This document shows positions 8,777-16,960 of a stretch of DNA of 43,148 nt, one piece after another (positions within the stretch are counted from its first letter, which is position 1; every line of letters starts with the position of its first letter). The notes beneath the pieces were generated by a model, which saw nothing but the letters and a program-made list of their open reading frames with translations, searched no databases and was not told where the DNA came from. Location of the stretch: positions 1-43,148 of the forward strand of contig CAYWWV010000008.1 in the NCBI GenBank assembly GCA_964462185.1, given 5' to 3'. This DNA comes from RBG-16-57-9 sp964462185. Its GTDB lineage: Archaea; Thermoproteota; Bathyarchaeia; TCS64. A program made the position numbers and the translations under genes.

Positions 8777-9895
8777 CTACTCCTCTTTAAACCTGGACTC
8801 CAGCTCTTTGAGACACTGGGGCAGGGTGGTGTACTCCATCGCCTCGGCGCCCAGCCTGGCGGGCTGGAAGATTCCCTGCCTCCTCAGGTGGGCAGCCAAC
8901 TCCAGGGCCTCACGCCTAGCCAGGTCGAAGGCCGGGTCGTCGAAGAGGTCGACCACGATGGGCTTTCCCTCATCGTCCTCCACCAGCTTGCCGTTGGAGA
9001 CCTGTATCCCCAGCCCTATGAGCCTGGGGGGGCCGTCGAAAAGGGTGCACTGGCTGTGTCTCAGAGCCACGGGGTAGAGGGGGCCCCAGTGGCTCCCCCT
9101 CATCCACCCGGCCACCAGGTAGGGGTGTAGGAGGGGGCTGGTTATCTCGCCCACCGAGGGGAGGCCGCTCTGGGCCCTCACCAAGCATACAGGGTCATCC
9201 TTCCCCACGTATTTCCCAGCTATGTAGGCCAGCTTGGTGGTGCTCAGGGAGGCGGCCACCTCGTTGTCGCTGTTCCGGTAGACCCTTTTCACCATGTAGC
9301 GCTCCGTGGTGCCTATTAGGGCGAGGAGGCTGTGAAGCTCCTCGGGGGCTCTAAGAACCACCGACCGGCTATGCTTGGCATCCAGCACCTCGAAGCTGAA
9401 GCCGCAGGTCATCCGGGGGTCTATGACGAGCCCGCTGGTGTTGCAGGGGTCTGCGAAGACCCGGTACATGAGGTAGTTGAAGGCGCTGGGCTCCGTCTTG
9501 TCTGCGGCGAAGACTATTAAGGGGTCGCTTCCCCGCTCCTGGAACTCGATCTCGGCAACCCCCGGCCCCATCCCCTTGACGTTGCCGCTGAAGGCGTCCA
9601 CCAGGAGGTCTTGCCCGGCGCCGTAGAGCTTCAACTCCTTGGCCTTGGCGGCGCACTCCATGAAGGTCTCCCAGGCCAGCCTGTGGATATCCTCATTGCT
9701 CTCCCCCTTGTCGTGGGTCATGAGCAGCTCCAAGTCGTCCCCCGCGTTGAACACATAGTAGCTGTTTATGAGGCCGCTCTCCTTGGCGTGAAGCATCTTC
9801 CTCTCAGCCATGTCCAAGAGGATCCTCGGGACCTTAACGTGCCCTGGAATGCTCCCGACATCGGCCTTGATGATTGAGACTGTTGTCTTGGGCAT
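8777..9895 (-). CDS. fbp: Bifunctional fructose-1,6-bisphosphate aldolase/phosphatase
   Basis: At 372 aa this matches the ancestral gluconeogenic FBPA/P of archaea, which condenses the triose phosphates to fructose-1,6-bisphosphate and dephosphorylates it in one active site with Mg2+. The N-terminus TTVSIIKADVGSIPGH, then YVFNAGDDLELLMTH, GNVKGMGPGVAE and AADKTEPSAFN are the conserved metal and substrate segments. IAGKYVGKDDPV carries the Tyr-x2-Lys-Asp-Asp group that forms the Schiff base in characterised enzymes. WMRGSHWGP is the switching loop. A TATA-like AATTAAATA lies about 33 bases upstream of the ATG. It implies gluconeogenesis in this organism. Confidence 0.96.
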   Translation of the reverse strand: MPKTTVSIIKADVGSIPGHVKVPRILLDMAERKMLHAKESGLINSYYVFNAGDDLELLMTHDKGESNEDIHRLAWETFMECAAKAKELKLYGAGQDLLVDAFSGNVKGMGPGVAEIEFQERGSDPLIVFAADKTEPSAFNYLMYRVFADPCNTSGLVIDPRMTCGFSFEVLDAKHSRSVVLRAPEELHSLLALIGTTERYMVKRVYRNSDNEVAASLSTTKLAYIAGKYVGKDDPVCLVRAQSGLPSVGEITSPLLHPYLVAGWMRGSHWGPLYPVALRHSQCTLFDGPPRLIGLGIQVSNGKLVEDDEGKPIVVDLFDDPAFDLARREALELAAHLRRQGIFQPARLGAEAMEYTTLPQCLKELESRFKEE

Positions 9896-9942
9896 AATTA
9901 TCGAGGGTATCTAGTTGGAGGGCTATTTAATTATGACTGGGG

Positions 9943-10311
9943 CTAGCGGTGTTCCACGGGTTTGAGGTCTAGGACGGGCGAGCCCTCCAGGGCATCCAAC
10001 CCCCGGACCTTCAGCCTCCCCCCCTCAACCCTTAGGAGTTCAACCTCCGTCAGCCCGATGGGGTTGGGCCGGCTGGGACTCCTGGAGGCGAAAACCCCTC
10101 GCTCCTCGGTCTCCCCATGCCTCCTGGGGACGACCCTCAACACGCCTCGGTGTTCCTCGTTGTCCCTTAGGTGGAACCAGTAGAGGACGTAGATCCGGCC
10201 CTCCCCCAGCCTGTATAGGCCTGGCTGGTACTGGGGGTAGATCTCGATGGTGGAGGTGTCCCCCTCGACGCGTGTGACCACCCCTATGGGCTTCACCAGA
10301 AAGCCTTCCAT
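9943..10311 (-). CDS. trmO: tRNA methyltransferase TrmO-like (TsaA domain)
   Basis: The 122-aa protein is a single TsaA/TrmO beta-barrel domain. VKPIGVVTRVEG near the N-terminus, RIYVLYWFHLRD, and SPSRPNPIGLTEVELLRVEGG with DALEGSPVLDLKP are the family motifs. TrmO uses S-adenosylmethionine to N6-methylate threonylcarbamoyl-adenosine at position 37 of certain tRNAs; archaeal homologues of this short form are assumed to do likewise. The start at ATG 10311 is preferred over the longer open frame to 10383, because the extension has no family similarity, would overlap the divergent gene, and a TATA box lies 23-31 bases before 10311. Confidence 0.85.
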   Translation of the reverse strand: MEGFLVKPIGVVTRVEGDTSTIEIYPQYQPGLYRLGEGRIYVLYWFHLRDNEEHRGVLRVVPRRHGETEERGVFASRSPSRPNPIGLTEVELLRVEGGRLKVRGLDALEGSPVLDLKPVEHR

Positions 10312-10333
10312 AGATCTAACAGAAGGGCTCCAG

Positions 10334-10342
10334 TTATTTATA
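10334..10342. promoter_or_regulatory. Shared bidirectional TATA element
   Basis: TTATTTATA on the plus strand reads TATAAATAA on the minus strand. It lies 23-31 bases before the trmO ATG, which suits a leaderless transcript. On the plus side it is 32-40 bases before the DUF362 gene ATG, leaving room for the GTGAAGGAG ribosome-binding site directly before that ATG. One AT-rich element may therefore serve both genes. Confidence 0.55.
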
Positions 10343-10373
10343 GAGAAAGGGGGTAAGGGGTTAGTGAAGGAGC

Positions 10374-11537
10374 ATGGTTCCAAGGGTTGCAGTGGTGAGG
10401 TGGGGCTCCGAGCCCAGTGCTGGGGAGGTGAAGACCATGGTTTCCAGATGCTTGGAGTTGGTGGGGGGCCTGAACTCCCTGGTGGAGAAGGGGGAAACGG
10501 TGGCCCTCAAACCCAATGTGGTGACCGGAGAACTCTCAGGCCCCGGGGTCACCACGGATAAGAACGTGGTGGGGTCCCTGGTGGAACTCCTCTACGAGGC
10601 GGGTGCTGGGGAGGTGCTCATCGTGGAGGGGGCGGGGTATTTCACGGAGACGAGTAAAGCCCTGGAGTTGAGCGGGTTCAAGGAGTTGGCCGAGAGGCTG
10701 GGGGCGGGTCTGGTGGATGTGGATTCCAGCCCCACGGTGGAGGTGGAGGTCCCCAACCCCCTGTTATGGGAGAGGATTCCAGTGTGCAGGGCCTTCATGG
10801 AGGCCGACGTGCGGGTGAACCTCCCGGTGATGAAGACCCACGACCAGCTGGTTGTGACCCTGGGGGTGAAGAACCTGAAGGGCGTGATCCCCAAGCCGAT
10901 GAAGAGGGCATTCCACCGGAGGGGTGTGGTGAAGAGCATCCTGGACCTCAGCAAGGCCGTCCCCGTGGACCTCACCCTCCTAGACGCCCTGGTGGCCATG
11001 GAGGGCCTGGGCCCCAGCTTCGGCCCCAAGGTAAGGCTGAACACCGTGATGGCCAGCACAGACATATACGCCTTGGATGTGGTGGCGGCCAAGGCGATGG
11101 GCTTCAACCCCTACGAGCTGGAGTACCTGGCGGAGGCCGCGAGGGCAGGCCTCCTCGACCCCTCCCAAACCATAGACGTGGTGGGCGAACCCCTGGAAAG
11201 CTACACCTACAAGTTCCAGCCCCCTCCAACGGGAGAGGAGTTCGCCCCAGGAATCAGGGTGGTCTCCAAGGGCGCCTGCAGCGCCTGCCACGGAACCATC
11301 CATAGCGTGCTCTACGACCTGGAGCAGTCGGGGAGGCTGGGGGAGGCCGAGGGTTCGGTGATCGTTGTGGGGAGCCAGGCCCAGGTCCCCGAGGGCCTAG
11401 AGACCACACCCATCATCATGGGGGTTTGCCAGGCCCACAACAGGGGTAAGGGGGTCTACGTGGAGGGGTGCCCCCCCAACAACGACAGGGTTTTGGAGGC
11501 CATCCGACTGGCCAAAGCCCAGGGACAAAAACCATGA
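10374..11537 (+). CDS. DUF362 domain protein, probable iron-sulfur protein
   Basis: The 387-aa protein matches the DUF362 family: an N-terminal VAVVRW strand, KPNVVTGELSGPGVTTD, EVLIVEGAGY, and VNLPVMKTHDQLVVTLGVKNLKGVIPK near residues 150-180. Its biochemical function is not firmly known. The C-terminal third has cysteines in CSACHG (about residues 303-306), GVCQAH and EGCPPNN, which could bind a cluster or metal. It starts with a good Shine-Dalgarno-like GTGAAGGAG. Its stop overlaps the ATG of the HD hydrolase (ATGA), so the two are an operon. I assign the family only, not a reaction. Confidence 0.82.
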   Translation: MVPRVAVVRWGSEPSAGEVKTMVSRCLELVGGLNSLVEKGETVALKPNVVTGELSGPGVTTDKNVVGSLVELLYEAGAGEVLIVEGAGYFTETSKALELSGFKELAERLGAGLVDVDSSPTVEVEVPNPLLWERIPVCRAFMEADVRVNLPVMKTHDQLVVTLGVKNLKGVIPKPMKRAFHRRGVVKSILDLSKAVPVDLTLLDALVAMEGLGPSFGPKVRLNTVMASTDIYALDVVAAKAMGFNPYELEYLAEAARAGLLDPSQTIDVVGEPLESYTYKFQPPPTGEEFAPGIRVVSKGACSACHGTIHSVLYDLEQSGRLGEAEGSVIVVGSQAQVPEGLETTPIIMGVCQAHNRGKGVYVEGCPPNNDRVLEAIRLAKAQGQKP

Positions 11538-12070
11538 GGATAGACCAACTCGAAGACCTCCTCCAGGCGGGGCTCAGACTCAAGGGAGTCAAGAGAACGG
11601 GGTGGATGGAGGCCGGGCTACCCGACCCCGAGTCCGTGGCCGACCACTCCTACGGCGTCTCCCTAACCACCATGGTTCTCAGCGACACCCTGGGACTAGA
11701 CACCCTGCGAGCCCTCAGGATGGCGCTGCTCCACGACTTGGCGGAGAGCCTGACAGGCGACATACCCCGACCCGCCAAGGGGGCTGGCGACGAGGCGAGG
11801 GAAGACGAGGCCATGGCCGAGTTGCTAGGGAGGCTCCCGGAAACACTTCGAGGCCTATACCAGGAGAGCTGGGAGGAGTATCGGAGCCAAACCACGTGGG
11901 AGGCGCGTCTGGTGGAGGCCGCCGACAAGCTGGAACTAGCCCTCCAAGCTGAAATATACGCGGGTAGACATCCAGGGGCACCCCTGGAAAGCTTCCGGAG
12001 GGAGAGGCGCGAAGCGGAGCAAACCCTAGAGGAGCTAGGGAGACTAAAAAAGGCAACCCCCAGAGGCTGA
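11534..12070 (+). CDS. HD-domain hydrolase (YfbR-like nucleotidase family)
   Basis: The 178-aa protein starts at ATG 11534, overlapping the upstream stop. HD-domain metal ligands are visible in order: VADHSYGVSL (His), LLHDLAESLTGD (the HD pair plus Glu), and EAADKLELALQAEIY near the C-terminal half (Asp). This arrangement is typical of archaeal and bacterial YfbR-type 5'-deoxynucleotidases that dephosphorylate deoxynucleoside monophosphates. It could serve nucleotide-pool control; the substrate is not proved. A longer frame starting at 11468 has no family similarity in its extension. Confidence 0.85.
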   Translation: MRIDQLEDLLQAGLRLKGVKRTGWMEAGLPDPESVADHSYGVSLTTMVLSDTLGLDTLRALRMALLHDLAESLTGDIPRPAKGAGDEAREDEAMAELLGRLPETLRGLYQESWEEYRSQTTWEARLVEAADKLELALQAEIYAGRHPGAPLESFRRERREAEQTLEELGRLKKATPRG

Positions 12071-12145
12071 TCATACCGCCAACAGATAGATGAACTTCAC
12101 AACTGTAGAACCCATAAGCTTAGATTAAACACCCCCTCTTCAAGT

Positions 12146-13114
12146 ATGGAAATGGAGACCTCGATACTCGTTGAGGGTTTAACCAAGACATTCGACGGAA
12201 AACCCGCCCTCAGCAACGTTTCCTTCCACGTGGAGAGAGGCGAGGTGTTCGGCTACCTAGGCCCCAACGGGGCAGGGAAATCCACCACCATAAAAATACT
12301 ATCCGGACTCTTAGAACAGACAAGCGGCAGAGCAGTCATCGATGGTCTCGACAATAGGCGTGAGAGAGTGGAGATCAAGAAAAGGATCGGGGTCGTTCCC
12401 GAGACCTCCAACCTCTACCCAGAGCTAAGCGTGTATGATAACCTGAGATTCGTCTCAAGGCTCTACCAGGTGCCCCGGGCGGCTAGGGAGGAGAAGATAG
12501 GGAGCCTCCTAGACATGTTTGGGCTGAAAGACTACAGGAACCGGGGCTTCGGTAAGCTCTCCAAGGGGCTGAAGCGCAGAGTTGTGCTGGCTGCGGCCCT
12601 GGTTCATGACCCGGATATTGTCTTCCTGGATGAGCCCACCAGTGGGCTGGACATCATGAGCGCCAGGAATCTCAGAAAGATGATCCAGGGATTCAAGCAG
12701 GAGGGGGTCACTGTGTTCCTCACAACCCATTATATAGAGGAGGCTGAGGAGCTCTGCGATAGGGTGGCTATTTTGGTGGGGGGAAGGATAGTCAAGGTGG
12801 GTACCCCTGGAGAGCTGGAGGCCTTGGTCCGGGAGACCCCCATCCTCGAAGCATCCTTAAAGGCTTCAAACCCCCTCGGAATCCAGTTGTTTGAGGGACT
12901 CCCCGCCGATGAGGTCACCCTCCAAGGCGACAAGGTCAGAGTCTACACCAGTGATGTTTCCGAGGCCATCTACGCCCTCAGCCAGCTCTCCAAGAGGCAT
13001 GGCTTCGAGATCACAGAGATAAACACATTGCAGCCAAGCCTTGAGGAAGCCTTCGTCAAGCTCACAGGTCTCAGCTCCGAGGAGATGAGATCGGAGAAGG
13101 AGGGAAAGCCATGA
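12146..13114 (+). CDS. ABC-2 exporter ATP-binding subunit
   Basis: The 322-aa ATPase has Walker A GPNGAGKST near residue 40, the Q-loop region, signature LSKGLKRR near 142, Walker B IVFLDEPTSGLD near 161 and the switch histidine in FLTTHYIEEAEE. A C-terminal extension (about 235-322) is the accessory domain common in drug, bacteriocin and Na+ exporters of the DrrA/CcmA type. Adjacent AGATTAAACACC lies about 15-25 bases before the ATG and no ribosome-binding site is visible, so leaderless translation is likely. The next gene overlaps by four bases and supplies the membrane subunit. The exported substrate is unknown. Confidence 0.93.
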   Translation: MEMETSILVEGLTKTFDGKPALSNVSFHVERGEVFGYLGPNGAGKSTTIKILSGLLEQTSGRAVIDGLDNRRERVEIKKRIGVVPETSNLYPELSVYDNLRFVSRLYQVPRAAREEKIGSLLDMFGLKDYRNRGFGKLSKGLKRRVVLAAALVHDPDIVFLDEPTSGLDIMSARNLRKMIQGFKQEGVTVFLTTHYIEEAEELCDRVAILVGGRIVKVGTPGELEALVRETPILEASLKASNPLGIQLFEGLPADEVTLQGDKVRVYTSDVSEAIYALSQLSKRHGFEITEINTLQPSLEEAFVKLTGLSSEEMRSEKEGKP

Positions 13115-13839
13115 CAGCGTGGGATGAGTTGGAGGGGTTGCTGGCCATCGTTGAGAAGGACCTCAAGGCCTACTACTTCAAGCCGCCAAACATCAGCTGG
13201 GGCATCCTCTTCCCCTTGGTTCTGGCCCTCTCATTCAGCCTGAGGAACCCCGAGGGATTAACGGAGTTGGCCCCGGGCCTGGTGGCCCTGGCCAGCCTGT
13301 TTGGAACCACCAGCATGGAGGCCATTGTGGTCACCTTCGAGAAGAGGGTGGGAGCCCTGGAGCGCCTGTTCCTCGCCCCAATAAGCCTCCACACAATCAT
13401 ACTATCCAAGATACTGGGGGGCGCCATCTTCGGGCTGGTAATCTCAACGGTAATGACTCTCCTAACCACCCTGGTCTTGGGGGCCCAAATAGCCGACATC
13501 CTGGGCTTCATAGTTATACAGGTACTCACAGCGCTGGCTCACTCAGCCCTGGGGGCCATGGTGGCCGTCTCCGTTAAAGAGGTCTTCGAGGCCCAGACCC
13601 TAAGCAACTATTTCCGGTTTCCCATGATCTTCCTCTGCGGAGTATTCATACCGATAGATGAGATGCCGGCCCTCCTACGGCCCCTAGCATATGCGCTGCC
13701 TCTCACCTACTCGGTGGAGGGATTCAAGACCACCATGGGACCAGGCGGCGACATAACCCTCCAAGCCATAGTTCTATCCCTCTACACGGTGGCACTGGTA
13801 TTCACTGCGGCTCACCTACTCAAGAGAAATCTCGAGTAG
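13111..13839 (+). CDS. ABC-2 type transporter permease
   Basis: The 242-aa membrane protein has about six hydrophobic segments in the usual ABC-2 pattern. The NISWGILFPLVLALSFS helix comes first and the ALGAMVAVSVKEVFEAQTLSNYFRFPMIFLCGVFIPIDEMP region is the family signature before the last helices. It pairs with the ATPase that overlaps its start (ATGA). Together they should form a homodimeric exporter of the DrrAB type. Substrate could be a drug, lipid or ion; nothing in the sequence decides this. There is no accessory membrane-fusion gene nearby. Confidence 0.92.
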   Translation: MTAWDELEGLLAIVEKDLKAYYFKPPNISWGILFPLVLALSFSLRNPEGLTELAPGLVALASLFGTTSMEAIVVTFEKRVGALERLFLAPISLHTIILSKILGGAIFGLVISTVMTLLTTLVLGAQIADILGFIVIQVLTALAHSALGAMVAVSVKEVFEAQTLSNYFRFPMIFLCGVFIPIDEMPALLRPLAYALPLTYSVEGFKTTMGPGGDITLQAIVLSLYTVALVFTAAHLLKRNLE

Positions 13840-14139
13840 TAGGCTCCTTCACACATAGACCCGGGTTTTGTTCTCTTATGCATGGGGGGCCCTATGGGAT
13901 CGAACGCCTTTGCAGTGGTTCATCAATCGGAACAAACCAGATGGTCTCGCCGTGTTTCAAGACTCCAAGTGGAGGCATGCCATGGTTGTGTCTTCCCCGT
14001 GCCAGGGTTCTATAACCCTTGAAGTTGCCGTGGGTCGAGTGGGTGAGGGAGGCCCTTCAGTGGGGGTTTAGGGGGTGTTGTCTTTGGGCCGCATCTGTTG
14101 GGGGAAGATTTACACCTGGCCAGACGGTATGGGCCATCC
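13840..14139. other. 300-base stretch without an assigned gene
   Basis: An open frame of 67 codons (13868-14071, plus) shows no recognisable protein features. A perfect hairpin AGGGTT-CTAT-AACCCT lies at 14004-14019 and the palindrome GGCATGCC just before it. GATTTACAC at about 14107-14115 may be the TATA box of the downstream kinase, about 25-33 bases before its ATG. I compared the stretch by eye with tRNA, SRP RNA and RNase P RNA signatures and found no match. Confidence 0.4.
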
Positions 14140-14931
14140 ATGAGGCTGCTGGCCATCGGGGACAACTGTATCGACCACTACGTGGACCTGGGGAGGAGGT
14201 TCCCAGGGGGAAACGCCCTGAATGTGGCTGTTTACTCCAAACAACACCATGGCGCCCACGCCGACTACGTGGGCGTCGTCGGCAACGATGAGAACGGGGC
14301 CTACCTCCTATCCCAGGTGGCAGCTGCGGGGCTGGACACCACGCATATCACCGTGGTGGAGGGGGCCACCGCCGTCACAGAGATAAGGCTGGAGGGGGGT
14401 GAGAGGGTCTTCGCCGGATACTCGGAGGGGGTTCAAGCCTGGGCCAGGCTCCCCCTCGACGGAATCCCCCCTCCCAGCTCCTACGATGTGGCCCACTTCA
14501 CCATCTGGGGGTGGGGCAGGGAGCACATCCCAAACCTCAGGGAACAGGTGGGGGTCCTCTCATGCGACTTCAGCGACCAGCTCAAACACCCAGGTACAAG
14601 CATAATGGAACACCTGGACTACTCCTTCTTCAGCGGCAGCCACCTGGCGGGGGATGAGGCTAGGAGGGCGGCCTTAGACCTCTCCAAGAGGACCAGGGGG
14701 GTGGTGGTGGTCACCCTGGGGGCCAGGGGGTCTCTGGCCTACGATGGGGAGCGTTTCACCATGGGGGCGGCGGAGCCTGTGGAGGTGGTGGACACCCTGG
14801 GGGCCGGTGACGCCTTCATAGCTGCCTTCCTCTACGGCAGGGAGCGGGGGGACTCGCTTGGGGAGGCTTTGGCGAGGGGGCACAGGTGGGCTGCACGGGT
14901 CTGCAGTAGGCTGGGGGCTTGGGGCGGCTAG
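14140..14931 (+). CDS. frlD: FrlD-like fructosamine 6-kinase (PfkB family)
   Basis: The 263-aa protein matches the length and motifs of bacterial fructoselysine 6-kinase FrlD. It opens with AIGDNCIDHY, then PGGNALNVAVYSKQ and YVGVVGNDENG, followed by GYSEGVQAW, AHFTIWGWG and LSCDFSDQ, all characteristic of the FrlD branch of PfkB sugar kinases. The catalytic PfkB signature is DTLGAGDAFIAAFLYG near the C-terminus. FrlD phosphorylates the sugar C6 of an Amadori product such as fructoselysine. ATG 14140 is chosen since the longer frame to 14098 adds unrelated residues. The convergent neighbour, overlapping by four bases, is a FrlB-like deglycase, the next enzyme in that pathway. Confidence 0.82.
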   Translation: MRLLAIGDNCIDHYVDLGRRFPGGNALNVAVYSKQHHGAHADYVGVVGNDENGAYLLSQVAAAGLDTTHITVVEGATAVTEIRLEGGERVFAGYSEGVQAWARLPLDGIPPPSSYDVAHFTIWGWGREHIPNLREQVGVLSCDFSDQLKHPGTSIMEHLDYSFFSGSHLAGDEARRAALDLSKRTRGVVVVTLGARGSLAYDGERFTMGAAEPVEVVDTLGAGDAFIAAFLYGRERGDSLGEALARGHRWAARVCSRLGAWGG

Positions 14932-15953
14932 AGGTCCACCTTGTCGTAGAAGCGCCAGGCACCCATACGCCTGTTGCGGGCCAGGCTGAGATAGTAGCTG
15001 AGCCACTCCAACTCTATGAACAGGGTGAAGGGCGTGGCCAGGTTGTCCACCTCCAGGCCCTGGGAGTCGAACACGCAGACCTTGACCCCCTGCTGCCTGG
15101 CGAAGCCAAGGATGCGGTCCTCCAGGCCCCTCATCTCGGAGCGGCTCCGTAGGAAGAGGGCGGTGGCCCCCTGGTCGAATAGCTCCAGGGCGCCATGCCT
15201 GAACTCGCTGTAGTCCACGTATATGCCGTGGACCCAGCACATCTCCATGAGGGTGCAGAGGGCGAACTGGTAGGCCAGCCCCGAGTTTATCCCGCCGCCC
15301 AACACGAATATGGGGTCTCGGTCCTTCAACTCCAAGCCGAGGGGCCTAGCAGCCTCCCGGGCACCGGGGATCATTGCTGGGAGGAGGCCGGGCAATCCAT
15401 CTGCCACCTCCAGGAGCCTGCCACCAACGGGGTAGCCCTTCTCCCGGAGAAGCCCCCCGAAAAGGTAGTAGAGGCTCATCAGCTTCCCCAGGGTTACGCC
15501 CCGACCCTCCCATGCGAAGCCATGGTCCGCCATTTCATGTATCTTGGAGCCCGCCTCCTGGGTTAACCCCAGCGTTGTGGCCCCCCTCTCCTTGGACCAC
15601 TCTAGGGCCTCCACCACCTCCCTGGTCTTCCCGCTTTGGCTAATCAAGACCACCAACGCATCCCCATCCACTCCCCGGGGCCTCCTCTCCAAGAAGTCCC
15701 AGCCGCTAAAGTTGTAGACCTGCTCCAGGGTGAACCTCTCAGCCACATACCTCAAAGGGTGTTGGACAGAGTAGCTCCCCCCGCTACCCACCAGGTAGAC
15801 GCGCCTAGCCCCCGCGAGGCCCTCCCCCAGGGAGACCAACTCACCCCGCCTGCCACCCACGGACTCCAGGGTAGACTCGGTGACCCCATCCTCCAGCCAC
15901 CCCGGCCTATACGACTCCTCAGATAGATAATCGACTGGCTCCAACTTAGACAC
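14928..15953 (-). CDS. frlB: FrlB-like fructosamine-6-phosphate deglycase (double SIS domain)
   Basis: The 341-aa protein has two SIS domains and is almost the same length as FrlB (340 aa). Motifs are YLVGSGGSYSVQ (first SIS phosphosugar loop), NFSGWDFLER, ISQSGKTREVVEALE, and the FrlB-type second domain with LMEMCWVHG then YSEFRHGALEL. The Glu and His of that last motif correspond to the catalytic residues proposed for this family. FrlB splits fructoselysine-6-phosphate to glucose-6-phosphate and the amino acid. The amino acid handled here is not known. The start is taken as GTG 15953; TTG 15947 is possible. It lies 33 bases downstream of tfb on the same strand but behind a T-run, so it may be transcribed separately. 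Confidence 0.8.
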   Translation of the reverse strand: MSKLEPVDYLSEESYRPGWLEDGVTESTLESVGGRRGELVSLGEGLAGARRVYLVGSGGSYSVQHPLRYVAERFTLEQVYNFSGWDFLERRPRGVDGDALVVLISQSGKTREVVEALEWSKERGATTLGLTQEAGSKIHEMADHGFAWEGRGVTLGKLMSLYYLFGGLLREKGYPVGGRLLEVADGLPGLLPAMIPGAREAARPLGLELKDRDPIFVLGGGINSGLAYQFALCTLMEMCWVHGIYVDYSEFRHGALELFDQGATALFLRSRSEMRGLEDRILGFARQQGVKVCVFDSQGLEVDNLATPFTLFIELEWLSYYLSLARNRRMGAWRFYDKVDL

Positions 15954-15976
15954 GGGTATGGGGGCTGGAAGAATAG

Positions 15977-15982
15977 AAAAAA
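15977..15982 (-). terminator. Candidate T-run terminator after tfb
   Basis: On the minus strand a TTTTTT run followed by CTATTC lies five bases after the tfb stop codon. Archaeal termination commonly uses such oligo-T runs. It separates tfb from the deglycase gene. Confidence 0.45.
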
Positions 15983-15986
15983 CTGC

Positions 15987-16907
15987 CTATATTTCCAGGT
16001 GGAGAGCCTCTTTCAAACCCTTATACCGGTTGCGGATGGTGACCTCCGTCACCCCGGCGGCATCAGCGATCATCTTCTGGGTCCTCTTCTCGTTACACAT
16101 GACGCAGGCAATGTATAGAGCCGCGGCGGCCAACCCCATGGGGTCCTTCCCAGCGGTGGTCTTCAGCTTCTCGGCCCTCCTCAATATGTCCACAGCTGCC
16201 TGCTGGGTGTTCTCGCTGATGGCCACCTTGGCCGCGATCTTGGGGACCCGGTACTGGGCCTTGGGGAGAGGCATACTCAACTTCAACTCCCTCAACAGCA
16301 ACCGGTAACACCGGGCCAAGTCTTTCTTGTCCACCGTACCCACGCTGCTAAGCTCCTGAAGGGTCCGAGGAGTATCCGTCAACCTACAAGCCGCGTACAG
16401 GCTGGCAGCCGATATGGCGCTGATGCTCCTCCCCCTCACCAGCCCCCGCTCCAAGGCCTTCCTATAAATCAGGGCAGCCTTCTCCTTCACCGGCTTGGGG
16501 AGGTGGAGCTGGTCGGCCAGGCGGCTCAACTCCGTCATTGCGTGGCTGAGATTCCTCTCGACGCTGCTCTGGTAGCTTGACCTTATGTGCCACTTCTTCA
16601 ACCGCAACATCTTATACATGGTGGGGGTGGGGATGCTTCTCCCATTGGCATCCTTGTAGACCTGCCCAATCATGGTGCTCAGACCCTTATCGTGGACACT
16701 TAGGCTGAGAGGCATACCAACCCTACTCCGGGAGTCCCTCTCGTCCTGGCTGAAGGCCCTCCACTCAGGCCCCTCGTTGATCATGTTATCCGTTAAGACC
16801 AGCCCGCAGGCCCCGCATATCCTCTCGCCAGAGCGGTTATCGATGATGATGTGCCTACTGCCGCAGTCGGGGCAGACATCCATGTTTGCTTCTTTTGAAA
16901 TCAGCAT
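15987..16907 (-). CDS. tfb: Transcription initiation factor IIB (TFB)
   Basis: The 306-aa protein is a full archaeal TFB, which bridges TBP-bound promoter DNA and RNA polymerase. The N-terminal zinc ribbon has CPDCGSRH and CGACGLV, followed by the B-reader segment GPEWRAFS. Two cyclin repeats follow (about 105-200 and 200-300), the second ending in AGVTEVTIRNRYKGL, the helix-turn-helix that reads the BRE. ATG 16907 is preferred because GGTGAAAG lies just before it; ATG 16883 is an alternative and the open frame to 16982 is not conserved. Nested palindromes lie 17-53 bases upstream of the start (16924-16960), and a TTTTAAATA box is at about 16989-16997 further upstream, suggesting regulation in the leader. 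Confidence 0.95.
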   Translation of the reverse strand: MLISKEANMDVCPDCGSRHIIIDNRSGERICGACGLVLTDNMINEGPEWRAFSQDERDSRSRVGMPLSLSVHDKGLSTMIGQVYKDANGRSIPTPTMYKMLRLKKWHIRSSYQSSVERNLSHAMTELSRLADQLHLPKPVKEKAALIYRKALERGLVRGRSISAISAASLYAACRLTDTPRTLQELSSVGTVDKKDLARCYRLLLRELKLSMPLPKAQYRVPKIAAKVAISENTQQAAVDILRRAEKLKTTAGKDPMGLAAAALYIACVMCNEKRTQKMIADAAGVTEVTIRNRYKGLKEALHLEI

Positions 16908-16923
16908 ACTTTCACCAGCATAG

Positions 16924-16960
16924 GGAATCACGTGATTCCTCGGGGAATCCGAGGCACGTG
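16924..16960. promoter_or_regulatory. Nested palindromes in the tfb leader
   Basis: A perfect 16-base palindrome GGAATCACGTGATTCC (16924-16939) overlaps a hairpin GATTCC-TCGG-GGAATC (16934-16949) and a second hairpin CCTCGG-GGAAT-CCGAGG (16938-16954), which is followed by another CACGTG (16955-16960). The block lies between the likely TATA box of tfb (about 16989-16997) and its ATG (16907), at or just after the expected transcription start. It could be a repressor operator or alternative leader RNA folds. Confidence 0.6.

Noticed and set aside
10312..10383. Longer trmO reading frame
   Set aside because: It overlaps the divergent DUF362 start and the TATA element; ATG 10311 gives the normal N-terminus.
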